From SHVO01 sp041905525 (GTDB lineage Bacteria > Pseudomonadota > Alphaproteobacteria > Rhodospirillales > Rhodospirillaceae): 64,000 bases of DNA. The translations under genes were made by a program, and so were the position numbers. The stretch covers positions 1 to 64,000 of the forward strand of contig JAYRKY010000018.1 in assembly GCA_041905525.1 (NCBI GenBank), written 5' to 3'. The notes beneath the pieces were generated by a model. It did no database searches and was not told the origin of the DNA. It was given only the letters and a program-made list of their open reading frames with translations. This document shows, piece by piece, positions 43,303 to 50,741 of the stretch. Each line of letters opens with the position of its first letter. Position 1 is the stretch's first letter.

Positions 43303-44661
43303 ATGACGGTCATTCACGCCGCCCAGGCGCTCACTCCCCTCGGGTGGAATTCCGATGTGCGGGTCGTGGTGGATGGCGGCCGAATCGCCTCGGTGACCGC
43401 CAATACGCCTGCGCGCGACGGCGACGAACAGCACGCCGTATTGTTACCGGGCATGGCCAACCTCCACAGCCATGCGTTTCAGCGGGCGATGGCGGGTCTC
43501 ACTGAATTGCGCGGGCCCAGCGAAGATAATTTCTGGAGCTGGCGCGATCTCATGTACCGCTTCGCCCTGGAAATTTCGCCTGAACAGGTTGAGGCGGTCG
43601 CGGCTCAGCTTTACGTGGAGATGCTCGAATCCGGGTTTTCGCGCGTCGGCGAATTTCATTACCTCCATCACGACCGCGATGGTCGTCCCTATTCCAATGT
43701 CGCCGAAATGGCAGCCCGGATCGCCGGCGCGGCTGCGGAGACGGGCATCGGGCTCACGCTCCTTCCTGTCTTTTATGCGCATGCAAGTTTCGGCGGCCTC
43801 GCGCCGCGCGAAGACCAGCGCCGCTTCATCAACGACGTCCGCAGCTACAACAAGCTGCTCGATGCGTCCCGCGCCGCCGTCAAACCGCTCGGCACCGCGA
43901 AGGTCGGCGTCGCACCGCATTCGCTGCGGGCCGTAACGCCCGCGGAACTCAAGGATGTGGCGGAGATGGCGGGCGACGCGCCCATCCACATCCATATCGC
44001 CGAGCAAACAAAGGAGGTCGACGAATGCGTCGCAACCTTCGGGCAACGGCCGGTCGAGTGGCTGCTCGATCACAATGCGGTCGATGAGCAATGGTGCCTC
44101 GTCCATGCCACGCATATGACGGACGCGGAAACCATGCGCATGGCACGGTCAGGCGCGACGGCAGGCCTCGCACCTCTCACGGAAGCCAACCTCGGCGACG
44201 GCGTGTTTAATGCGAAGACCTTCGTCGCCTATGGCGGACGCTACGGCGTCGGGTCCGATTCGAATGTGCAAATCGGGATTACCGACGAACTCAGAATGCT
44301 CGAATATTCACAGCGTCTATTCCACCGCGCACGGAATGTCCTTGCTTCGGAACGCCATTCGACGGGCCGGGCGCTCTATCAAAGCGCCGCCATCGGGGGC
44401 GCCTTGGCGGTGGGCGCTCATCCTGGCGGGGTGTCGGTGGGCGCGCCCGCGGACTTTTTCACGCTGCGACGTGACCAAACGGCGCTGGCATCTCGCAAAG
44501 GCGACGACCTTCTGGACACCTGGATCTTCACCGGTGGTGCGCTGCTCGTCGACTGCGTTTGGATTGGCGGCAAGCGGCTGGTCACAGACGGCCGCCATCA
44601 CCGCCGCGATGAAATCGCTCGCAAATTCACCGAGGCGATGCGCGCGCTCAGCGCGCTCTAG
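43303..44661 (+). CDS. hutF: HutF, N-formimino-L-glutamate deiminase
   Basis: 452 residues from ATG 43303, with aaagga upstream; the longer frame runs over the operator. It is an amidohydrolase-superfamily enzyme: His55 and His57 in NLHSHAFQRA bind metal, HIHIAEQ and VHATHM follow, and the catalytic Asp is in VGSDSNVQI. It converts formiminoglutamate to formylglutamate and ammonia, which commits the cell to the five-step route with HutG. It is divergent from hutI. Confidence 0.95.
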   Translation: MTVIHAAQALTPLGWNSDVRVVVDGGRIASVTANTPARDGDEQHAVLLPGMANLHSHAFQRAMAGLTELRGPSEDNFWSWRDLMYRFALEISPEQVEAVAAQLYVEMLESGFSRVGEFHYLHHDRDGRPYSNVAEMAARIAGAAAETGIGLTLLPVFYAHASFGGLAPREDQRRFINDVRSYNKLLDASRAAVKPLGTAKVGVAPHSLRAVTPAELKDVAEMAGDAPIHIHIAEQTKEVDECVATFGQRPVEWLLDHNAVDEQWCLVHATHMTDAETMRMARSGATAGLAPLTEANLGDGVFNAKTFVAYGGRYGVGSDSNVQIGITDELRMLEYSQRLFHRARNVLASERHSTGRALYQSAAIGGALAVGAHPGGVSVGAPADFFTLRRDQTALASRKGDDLLDTWIFTGGALLVDCVWIGGKRLVTDGRHHRRDEIARKFTEAMRALSAL

Positions 44662-44677
44662 CGTCGGATCGCGGACT

Positions 44678-45649
44678 TTATCCGCGCGCCGCCTTTTTCA
44701 TGCGGGCCGGTACCGGCGCTTGATCGCGTCCCGGCGATGCGGTCGCCTGACGGCGCGCCGCCGCAAGGATGTGCGCGCGGAAGTCGGCGCCGTACGGGCG
44801 GTCCAAAGCTGCGCGGTCCCACGCCAGGAAATACGGCTCCGGCATGCTCAGGCGGCGGTCAAGCGGGATAACCAAACGGCCAGCCTCCAGATCGTCCATG
44901 ATCATCGACATTTGCGCCAGCACAAAGCCGCCACCGGACACCGCCGCGTCCAAGCCGGCAGCCGACAGGGAGAAGGTCAGTTCACCCGCCGCCTTGGGCG
45001 CCGGTTCGCCGACGCTCTGGGCCCAATCACTCCATGACGGCGCGCTCGAGTGACGAATGTCCCACTCGATGTCCACAAGCGGACCGGCCAGAATGTCGGC
45101 CGGTGAACTGACCGGGTGCTTGGCCAAAAGCCCCGGAGAACATGCGGGCACAACCGTATCAACGAACAGCTCGGCGAAGTGGTCGTACTTTCGTGCATCG
45201 GTGCCGTAAGAGAGGCGAAAGTCGATATGGTCGTTCTGTAGCGCGGCCTCTTCGTCGGTACCGATCAGGCGAATCGTCGCGTTTGGGTGGGTGCTGCGCC
45301 AGTCCTGGATTAACGGACGGAGCCAGCGCATCGCCAGAGAGGGGAGAGCGCTGATCACGATGCCGGGTTTAGTGCGCGCGAGCTGAAGAGTGTCTTGCGC
45401 CAAGCGCAGTTGATCGAACGCCACGCGCACACGCTCGTAGTACATGCGTCCCCAGGACGTGAGCGTCAGCGAACGCCCGCGCCGTTCGAACAGGCTCGCG
45501 CTCAAGGCTTCTTCGATGTTGTGGATTTGCTGGCTGATAGCGCCGGGCGAGACGCAAAGCTCTTCGGCCGCGGCGGTGACGCTGCCGCATCGTGCGACCG
45601 CCTCGAAGGCCTGAACCGCTCGCATGGTCGGAATAAGCACCATGGACAT
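44678..45649 (-). CDS. LysR-family transcriptional regulator (GcvA-like)
   Basis: 323 residues. The N-terminal winged helix (roughly residues 8-65: TMRAVQAFEAVARCGSVTAAAEEL, in parts, then SPGAISQQIHNIEE) is typical LysR; the PGAISQQI recognition helix and the long substrate domain resemble the GcvA subgroup. A second ATG at 45643 is better spaced from GGGGGA and may be the true start. It is convergent with hutF and divergent from the NHL-repeat gene, which may be its target. The effector is unknown. Confidence 0.9.
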   Translation of the reverse strand: MSMVLIPTMRAVQAFEAVARCGSVTAAAEELCVSPGAISQQIHNIEEALSASLFERRGRSLTLTSWGRMYYERVRVAFDQLRLAQDTLQLARTKPGIVISALPSLAMRWLRPLIQDWRSTHPNATIRLIGTDEEAALQNDHIDFRLSYGTDARKYDHFAELFVDTVVPACSPGLLAKHPVSSPADILAGPLVDIEWDIRHSSAPSWSDWAQSVGEPAPKAAGELTFSLSAAGLDAAVSGGGFVLAQMSMIMDDLEAGRLVIPLDRRLSMPEPYFLAWDRAALDRPYGADFRAHILAAARRQATASPGRDQAPVPARMKKAARG

Positions 45650-46034
45650 CGTCCCCCGGTTTAGCTCAGTTAAAACCTAGTGCATCACATCCAAACATTT
45701 GACGTGGGCCAACGGCTATAATTCCCCAACGCGCAGCCGTTTATTGCACTGCACACAACGGTAAACACAATAAATCGGCCCGTCAACGCAATATGCAAAA
45801 AAAGTGACCAACAACACATAACGCCTAAATATTAGTCATATTCTGTCCTTTTCCTAAAACCGCACGGACGACGAATCTTCGCATGAAAAGCGGTGCGGAC
45901 CGGCGCGGTTCGTTCGAAAGACCTGAGTGATTCGCGGGGTTTAGGCGTCCTAAACTAAATGGCATGAGCTCTCCGTTGCGGAGACTCGGTGGCCTACCGA
46001 TTGTTAAGCCACGTCTCACCTGGGGGAGGAACGC
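45650..46034. promoter_or_regulatory. divergent spacer of LysR and NHL-repeat genes
   Basis: 385 bases, AT-rich for this genome around 45660-45860. No gene is supported. Just before the NHL gene are two adjacent small hairpins: TCTCCG-TTG-CGGAGA (45970-45984) and TCGGT-GGCCT-ACCGA (45986-46000), then the RBS gggggagg. They may shape the leader RNA. I found no clear LysR box by eye. Confidence 0.4.
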
Positions 46035-47180
46035 GTGTTCCAAAAGAAATTCCGATTAATCCGCGGCGCGGCGATTCTGTCTCTGACCATCGGCCTCGCA
46101 GCGAACGCGGTTGCCGCCGACAGCCTGCCTCCCATGCCGCAGTATAAAATCGACACGAGCTGGCCGAAGTTGCCGCTGCCCGACAATTGGACTTTCGGCC
46201 TCATCGGCGGAATCTTCGTCGACTCGCGCGACCACGTGTACATCTATCACGCACCGTCGGAGATCCCGCGCTATGCCTTGAGCGCGGCCGCGACGCCGAA
46301 GCGCGGCAAGTGCTGCATTGCGGCGCCCTACGTCGTGGAATTCGACAAAGCTGGAAATGTCGTGCGGTCGTTTGGCGGACCTGGCGATGGCTATGACTGG
46401 CCGCGCGCGGAACATGGCCTCTACGTCGACTACAAGGGCAACATCTGGTTGGGCGGCAGCGCCACGCGTCCCAGCGAGAAAGGCGAGCCGGCGAACGGCG
46501 TCGTTCTGAAGTTTTCGCCTGAAGGCAAATTCCTCATGCAGATCGGCAAGCCGGGGCCATCGAAGGGCAGTCTCGATCCGACGCAGCTTTCCGGTCCCGC
46601 GAACTTTTTCGTCGATCCGAGCGACAATGAGGTCTACATCGCCGATGGCTACGGGAATCACCGCGTCATCGTATTCGATGCCGATACGGGCAAGTTCAAA
46701 CGCCAATGGGGCGCCTACGGCAAACCGCCGACGGACAACGACATCGGCCCATACGATCCCAAGGCGCCGCCCGCTCAGCAGTTCCGCATCGCGCACTGCG
46801 TGCGCGTATCGAAGGACGGTCTTGTGTATGTGTGCGATCGTCTCAACAACCGCGTTCAAGTATTCAAGAAGGACGGCACCTTCGTCACCGAGTGGATCTA
46901 CGACAAGGAGACGCTGCAGTCGGGGTCCGTCGGCGCTATCGCCTTCTGGCCCGACGCCAAACAATCCATCCTCGCGATCAACGATATGGGCAACTCGCAG
47001 GTTCGTTTTGTGAATCGCGCCGACGGAAAAGTGATCGGCAACTTCGGATGGTATGGATCTTGGGCCGGCGAACTCATGCGCCCGCATGAAGTGGCGCTCG
47101 ACTCAGAGGGTAATCTTTACACCTCCGAGGATTGGCGCGTGCAGAAGTTCACGCGCACCGGCGGGCCGCCGATCAAATAA
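46035..47180 (+). CDS. secreted NHL-repeat (beta-propeller) protein
   Basis: 381 residues from a GTG start with a very strong RBS (gggggagg). Residues 1-28 are a signal peptide ending AVAADS. The rest holds several NHL-type blades, such as PHEVALDSEGNLYTSEDW, PANFFVDPSDNEVYIADGYGN in parts, and VRVSKDGLVYVCDRLNNRVQVF in parts. Similar exported proteins are annotated as peptidylglycine-lyase-like or 6-bladed propellers without a proven reaction. It ends in a strong terminator. Control by the divergent LysR is possible. Confidence 0.85.
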   Translation: MFQKKFRLIRGAAILSLTIGLAANAVAADSLPPMPQYKIDTSWPKLPLPDNWTFGLIGGIFVDSRDHVYIYHAPSEIPRYALSAAATPKRGKCCIAAPYVVEFDKAGNVVRSFGGPGDGYDWPRAEHGLYVDYKGNIWLGGSATRPSEKGEPANGVVLKFSPEGKFLMQIGKPGPSKGSLDPTQLSGPANFFVDPSDNEVYIADGYGNHRVIVFDADTGKFKRQWGAYGKPPTDNDIGPYDPKAPPAQQFRIAHCVRVSKDGLVYVCDRLNNRVQVFKKDGTFVTEWIYDKETLQSGSVGAIAFWPDAKQSILAINDMGNSQVRFVNRADGKVIGNFGWYGSWAGELMRPHEVALDSEGNLYTSEDWRVQKFTRTGGPPIK

Positions 47181-47199
47181 AAGGTATCGTCAGCAGTAA

Positions 47200-47233
47200 A
47201 AAAAGCCCGCGGATGACGATCCGCGGGCTTTTT
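47200..47233. terminator. strong bidirectional terminator
   Basis: A perfect stem of about 15 bases (AAAAAGCCCGCGGAT with ATCCGCGGGCTTTTT), loop GACG, flanked by A and T runs. It separates the NHL gene from the convergent creatininase-like gene. Confidence 0.92.
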
Positions 47234-47251
47234 CGTTCGATTTCCCGAATT

Positions 47252-48163
47252 CTACTTCTTGGCCGGCATCACCGTCCCGCCGGCGGCGATCGCCTTCTTT
47301 ATGCCTTCCATGGTCTTCGCCACCCGTAACTCCACAATTTCCTTGTTGATGGCGTCGGCCTTCGCCTTGTCGAGGGGGTTACCGTCGATCACGGCCTTAC
47401 CCATCTTCACGCGTTCGTCGTAGTTGATGCTCTTCGGGTCGGCTGCGAGCAGCTCGGTGGAGATCGCGATATCGTCGTGCAGATTGTCGCTGCCTTGCGA
47501 TCCCTTCTTGGCGTAACCCTTCTCGACCATCATCGCGTGCACCGACGCGTAGTCGTAATATTCGGGGATCCATGCGGCGAGGACTCCGCCCCCGTTTACT
47601 TTCGCCGCCGCGCCCGCCATGCCCTTTTCATTCCCGCCGCTATCGCTGATGAAGAAAATCTGCTTGAAGCCGTTCACCTTGTAGCTGCGCGCGATGTCCG
47701 TCAGCAGGGCTTCATAGGTCGACTCTTCCAAGCTGATGGTGCCGGCGGACAGCATATGACCCACCCGCGGTTCGATCTGCATCTCGCGGGAGAACTTCAC
47801 GATCGGCGCGCACAACGCGTTGCCCATCTTCCGCGCGAGCGCTTCGCAGTTCTTGGTCAAAATCCAGTTGTGTTTGCCAAGGCGGATCCATGGTCCATTG
47901 GGTTCGATGCCGCCCGTGGCGATGATGACGGTGGTCTTGCCCGCCTTCATCGCATCGCGCACGTCCATCCACGTCATGTCTTCCATCCACACCGTATCGT
48001 TTTTCGGAAGGGGATTTGGGGTGACGATGCAGTTGTAGGCATTCTTGGCGCAGTCGCCGCCGCCGGCGGACTTGCCGTCGTCGGGGGTGCCTTGCGCGAA
48101 CGCCGCCGAAGCGACGCCTAAAAGCATTCCGGTCGCGAAAACGAGACGCACGATCTGTTTCAT
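47252..48163 (-). CDS. exported creatininase-family-like protein with altered metal ligands
   Basis: 303 residues from the Met (MKQIV) at about 48163, with a GGGGGA RBS; an upstream in-frame ATG lacks a signal peptide. Residues 1-24 are a signal peptide ending AFAQ. The fold is creatininase/MftE-like: GGIEPNGPW (84-92) replaces the usual GSxEQHGPH, GTISLEESTYEALL fits the core helix, and ISDSGGN (172-178) replaces NGHGGN. Thus Glu87 is kept, but the usual His, Asp and His ligands read Asn89, His98 and Ser175. Family members are cytoplasmic amidohydrolases, so export is unusual. The substrate is unknown. Confidence 0.78.
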   Translation of the reverse strand: MKQIVRLVFATGMLLGVASAAFAQGTPDDGKSAGGGDCAKNAYNCIVTPNPLPKNDTVWMEDMTWMDVRDAMKAGKTTVIIATGGIEPNGPWIRLGKHNWILTKNCEALARKMGNALCAPIVKFSREMQIEPRVGHMLSAGTISLEESTYEALLTDIARSYKVNGFKQIFFISDSGGNEKGMAGAAAKVNGGGVLAAWIPEYYDYASVHAMMVEKGYAKKGSQGSDNLHDDIAISTELLAADPKSINYDERVKMGKAVIDGNPLDKAKADAINKEIVELRVAKTMEGIKKAIAAGGTVMPAKK

Positions 48164-48205
48164 GATGATCCCCCGATAAGTGTGTGGAAGGCGTCGATTT
48201 AAACG

Positions 48206-48243
48206 CAAAAACGCCCACGGTTCCATGGGACCCGCGGGCGTTT
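48206..48243 (-). terminator. terminator of the symporter gene
   Basis: AAACGCCC pairs with GGGCGTTT around a nested imperfect GGTTCC/GGGACC stem. On the minus strand it is followed by a T-run. It lies between the symporter gene and the creatininase-like gene, so the second gene probably depends on partial readthrough or its own promoter. Confidence 0.65.
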
Positions 48244-48266
48244 GCCGTCAGAAAGCAGTCTTGTAA

Positions 48267-49706
48267 CTAGGCCTTTCTCGCGCGGACGTCCCATTCGGCC
48301 ATGATCGCGGGGTCCGTCGGCTTGGTCGCGAGGGTCCCGACGATATAGGCGATGAAACTCGCCGCCATCCCGAAGAAGATCGAATTGTCCGAATACACGT
48401 CCTGGACATAGGCCATATGGCCGAAGGTCACCACGATCCCGGCGACGATGCTGGCGATGGTTCCCGGCAGATTGGCCCGGCGCCACACCATGCCGCCGAT
48501 CACGGGCACGAACAGACCGGTCACGACGATGGCGCTGCCGATGGTGATGGCGGCGACAACATCGTTAAGCGCCGCCGCCATGGCGATCATCAAGGCGCCG
48601 AAGCCAAGGATATACCAGCGGCTATCACGCACTTCGTCGTGCGATTCGGCCCGCTGCTCAGCCTCGGACTTCAGCCCGCGTTGCTTCAGCCCGCGCACGA
48701 TGTCCTGCTTGGCGACGGTGGCCGAGGCGATCAGCGTGCCGCTCGACACCGACATGATCGCCGCCAGCGCGGCGGCAAGCACAAGGCCCGAGAGACCCGG
48801 CGGCAGAACGTGATCCACCACCATGCCATAGACCGTGTTGCGGTTGACGTCCGGTGGCAGAAGCACCTTCGCCGCCATGCCGATCACGGCGCCGGCCAGG
48901 GCGTAGAAGAAGCAATAGAAACCAGCCGCAGCACCGGCCCATTTCGCGACCTTGTCGCTACGCGCGGTGAAGATACGTTGCCACACGTCCTGCCCGATCA
49001 CGATCGAGAGGTTATAGATAATGAGGTAACTAAAGATCGTGCCCCAGCCGATTTCCGTGATGTCGAACGCGGACTCAGGCAATTTCGCATGGAGCCCGTC
49101 CCAGCCGCCGACGGCGACCATCGCGGCGGGCAACAGAATGACGAAGATGCCGACGGTCTTGATGATGAATTGGACGAAGTCCGTCAGGGTGATCGACCAC
49201 ATACCGCCGAGGAAGGCGTACAGGACGACCACACCGCCGCCGATCAGCACGGCGGGGAGTTTGTCGAGGCCGAACAGAACTTGGAAAATCGATCCGTAGG
49301 CGATGGTTGAGGTGACGGAAATCATGAAGGCGTAGCCAAGCATGACGAGCCCGGAGATCACCGCGGTGCCCTTGCCGTAGCGCAGCTCCAGCATCTGGCT
49401 CACGGTGTAGACCTTCAAGCGGCTGACCAGCGAGGCGATGGTGAGGCTGACCACCAGCACGCCAAACCCCAGCGAGAAGGCAAGCCACATGCCCGAGATG
49501 CCGTGTTGATAGGCGAGGCCGATTCCGCCCACGGTCGCGCCGCCGCCCATCACCAAGGCGCCCATGGTACCGGCGTAGAGCATCGGGCCGAGGCGGCGGC
49601 CCGCAACCAGGAAGTCGGATTCGTTCGTCGCCCGGCGCTTCGAGTACCAGCCGATGCCCACCATCACGGCCATGTAGATGGCGATGACGATCAGATTCAA
49701 AGTCAT
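48267..49706 (-). CDS. sodium:solute symporter (SSS family), probably HutC-controlled
   Basis: 479 residues from ATG 49706, with gggggaca upstream. It has about 13 membrane segments, and the SSS-family core MGGGATVGGIGLAYQHG and SRWYILGFGALMI are visible. It should import a small solute with Na+ into the cytoplasm. A HutC-like site lies about 40 bases before the start and hutC is divergent, so histidine, urocanate or a related compound is the likely substrate; this is inference. Its end has a terminator-like hairpin before the creatininase-like gene. Confidence 0.9.
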   Translation of the reverse strand: MTLNLIVIAIYMAVMVGIGWYSKRRATNESDFLVAGRRLGPMLYAGTMGALVMGGGATVGGIGLAYQHGISGMWLAFSLGFGVLVVSLTIASLVSRLKVYTVSQMLELRYGKGTAVISGLVMLGYAFMISVTSTIAYGSIFQVLFGLDKLPAVLIGGGVVVLYAFLGGMWSITLTDFVQFIIKTVGIFVILLPAAMVAVGGWDGLHAKLPESAFDITEIGWGTIFSYLIIYNLSIVIGQDVWQRIFTARSDKVAKWAGAAAGFYCFFYALAGAVIGMAAKVLLPPDVNRNTVYGMVVDHVLPPGLSGLVLAAALAAIMSVSSGTLIASATVAKQDIVRGLKQRGLKSEAEQRAESHDEVRDSRWYILGFGALMIAMAAALNDVVAAITIGSAIVVTGLFVPVIGGMVWRRANLPGTIASIVAGIVVTFGHMAYVQDVYSDNSIFFGMAASFIAYIVGTLATKPTDPAIMAEWDVRARKA

Positions 49707-49743
49707 GTGTCCCCCGACGTTTCCCCAAAGTGTGCAACGCAAT

Positions 49744-49755
49744 ATGCCTAGACAT
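49744..49755. promoter_or_regulatory. candidate HutC operator upstream of the symporter gene
   Basis: ATGCCTAGACAT within TATGCCTAGACATATTGTC. It shares the TAGACATATT part with the hutI-hutF site and lies 38-49 bases before the symporter ATG, where a repressor could block transcription. Confidence 0.6.
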
Positions 49756-49877
49756 ATTGTCAGCGAAATTTCTGCAAGTCTCGCACTTTCACGCCTGTGC
49801 GCCGATCAGGCTGAGGCGCGAAAATTTCTACAGACCTCTTGAGGCCAAATCCCTGAAATGGCCTGGAGTTTCGCGTT

Positions 49878-49905
49878 TTGACTAGACATACTGCGATTAT
49901 GTCTA
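49878..49905. promoter_or_regulatory. candidate HutC operator upstream of hutC
   Basis: TTGACTAGACAT followed by 9 bases and ATGTCTA: the TAGACAT and ATGTCTA halves form a perfect 7-base inverted repeat (49883-49889 and 49899-49905). It lies only 20 bases before the hutC ATG, fitting autoregulation. Confidence 0.62.
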
Positions 49906-49924
49906 TTGGCACCACGACTCCTCG

Positions 49925-50671
49925 ATGAAGTACAGCAAGAAGACGATTTCTGATTCGCTGCCGCGTTACCTGGAAATCCAAAACCACCTGAAGTCGCAGA
50001 TCCTGTCGGGCGCGTGGGCGCCGGGCACGAAGGTCCCGTCCGAGCATGAGCTCGCCGCGCAGTTCGATTGCGCGCGGATGACCGTAAGCAAAGCCATCGG
50101 CTCTCTGGTCGAGAAGGGGCTCGTGGTACGCAGAAGACGCGCCGGGACCGTCGTCGCCGCGCCGCGCTCGCAGGAAACCGTTCTTGAGATCCACGATATC
50201 CAGGCCGAAGTGCAAGCCAGCGGCCGGCGCTACCGCTTCGACATCCAGGACCGCAAGATCACAAAGGCCACGCGCGAGGAGGCCGAGAAGCTGGGCGCCG
50301 AGCCAGGGACGCCGGTGCTCACGATCTCCTGCGTGCATTGGGCCGATACGGTCCCCTACGCGCTCGAGGAACGCATCATCAATCTCGAGGCCGTGCCCGA
50401 AGCCCAGGACGAGATGTTTCTGGAAGTGCCGCCCGGAAGTTGGCTGCTGGCGAAGATTCCATGGAACGAGGCGGAGCATCGCATTTTTGCGGTCAGCGCC
50501 GATATTGCCACTGCCCGCATTCTCAAAATCCGCCGAAATGCCGCGTGCCTTTGCATCGAACGCCGCACGCGGCGCGACAACCACAACGTCACCTACGTTC
50601 GCCTCATTTACCCCGGCGATCAGCACGTCTTGTTTGCGCGCTTTCAAACACACGGGGCCGCCGGCCGGTGA
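49925..50671 (+). CDS. hutC: HutC, GntR-family histidine utilisation repressor
   Basis: 248 residues. The N-terminal ~80 residues are a GntR winged helix (IQNHLKSQILSGAWAPGTKVPSEHEL in parts, then MTVSKAI). The rest is a UTRA ligand domain of the HutC type, with the DIQAEVQASG segment, PWNEAEHRIFAV and the final VTYVRLIYPG. HutC binds urocanate and then leaves hut operators. It is divergent from the symporter gene and about 5 kb from hutF. Candidate sites at 43225, 49744 and 49878 support the role. Confidence 0.92.
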   Translation: MKYSKKTISDSLPRYLEIQNHLKSQILSGAWAPGTKVPSEHELAAQFDCARMTVSKAIGSLVEKGLVVRRRRAGTVVAAPRSQETVLEIHDIQAEVQASGRRYRFDIQDRKITKATREEAEKLGAEPGTPVLTISCVHWADTVPYALEERIINLEAVPEAQDEMFLEVPPGSWLLAKIPWNEAEHRIFAVSADIATARILKIRRNAACLCIERRTRRDNHNVTYVRLIYPGDQHVLFARFQTHGAAGR

Positions 50672-50702
50672 ACCCCGCGCGGGTGAATCCATGAGGGCAT
50701 AA

Positions 50703-50726
50703 AAAAGGGGGCCGAAGCCCCCTTTT
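50703..50726. terminator. bidirectional terminator after hutC
   Basis: AAAAGGGGGC/GCCCCCTTTT, a 10-base stem with loop CGAA, then TTTTGTTTT on the plus strand and an A-run on the other side. It serves hutC and the convergent molybdenum hydroxylase operon. Confidence 0.92.
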
Positions 50727-50741
50727 GTTTTGATCGCTCCG

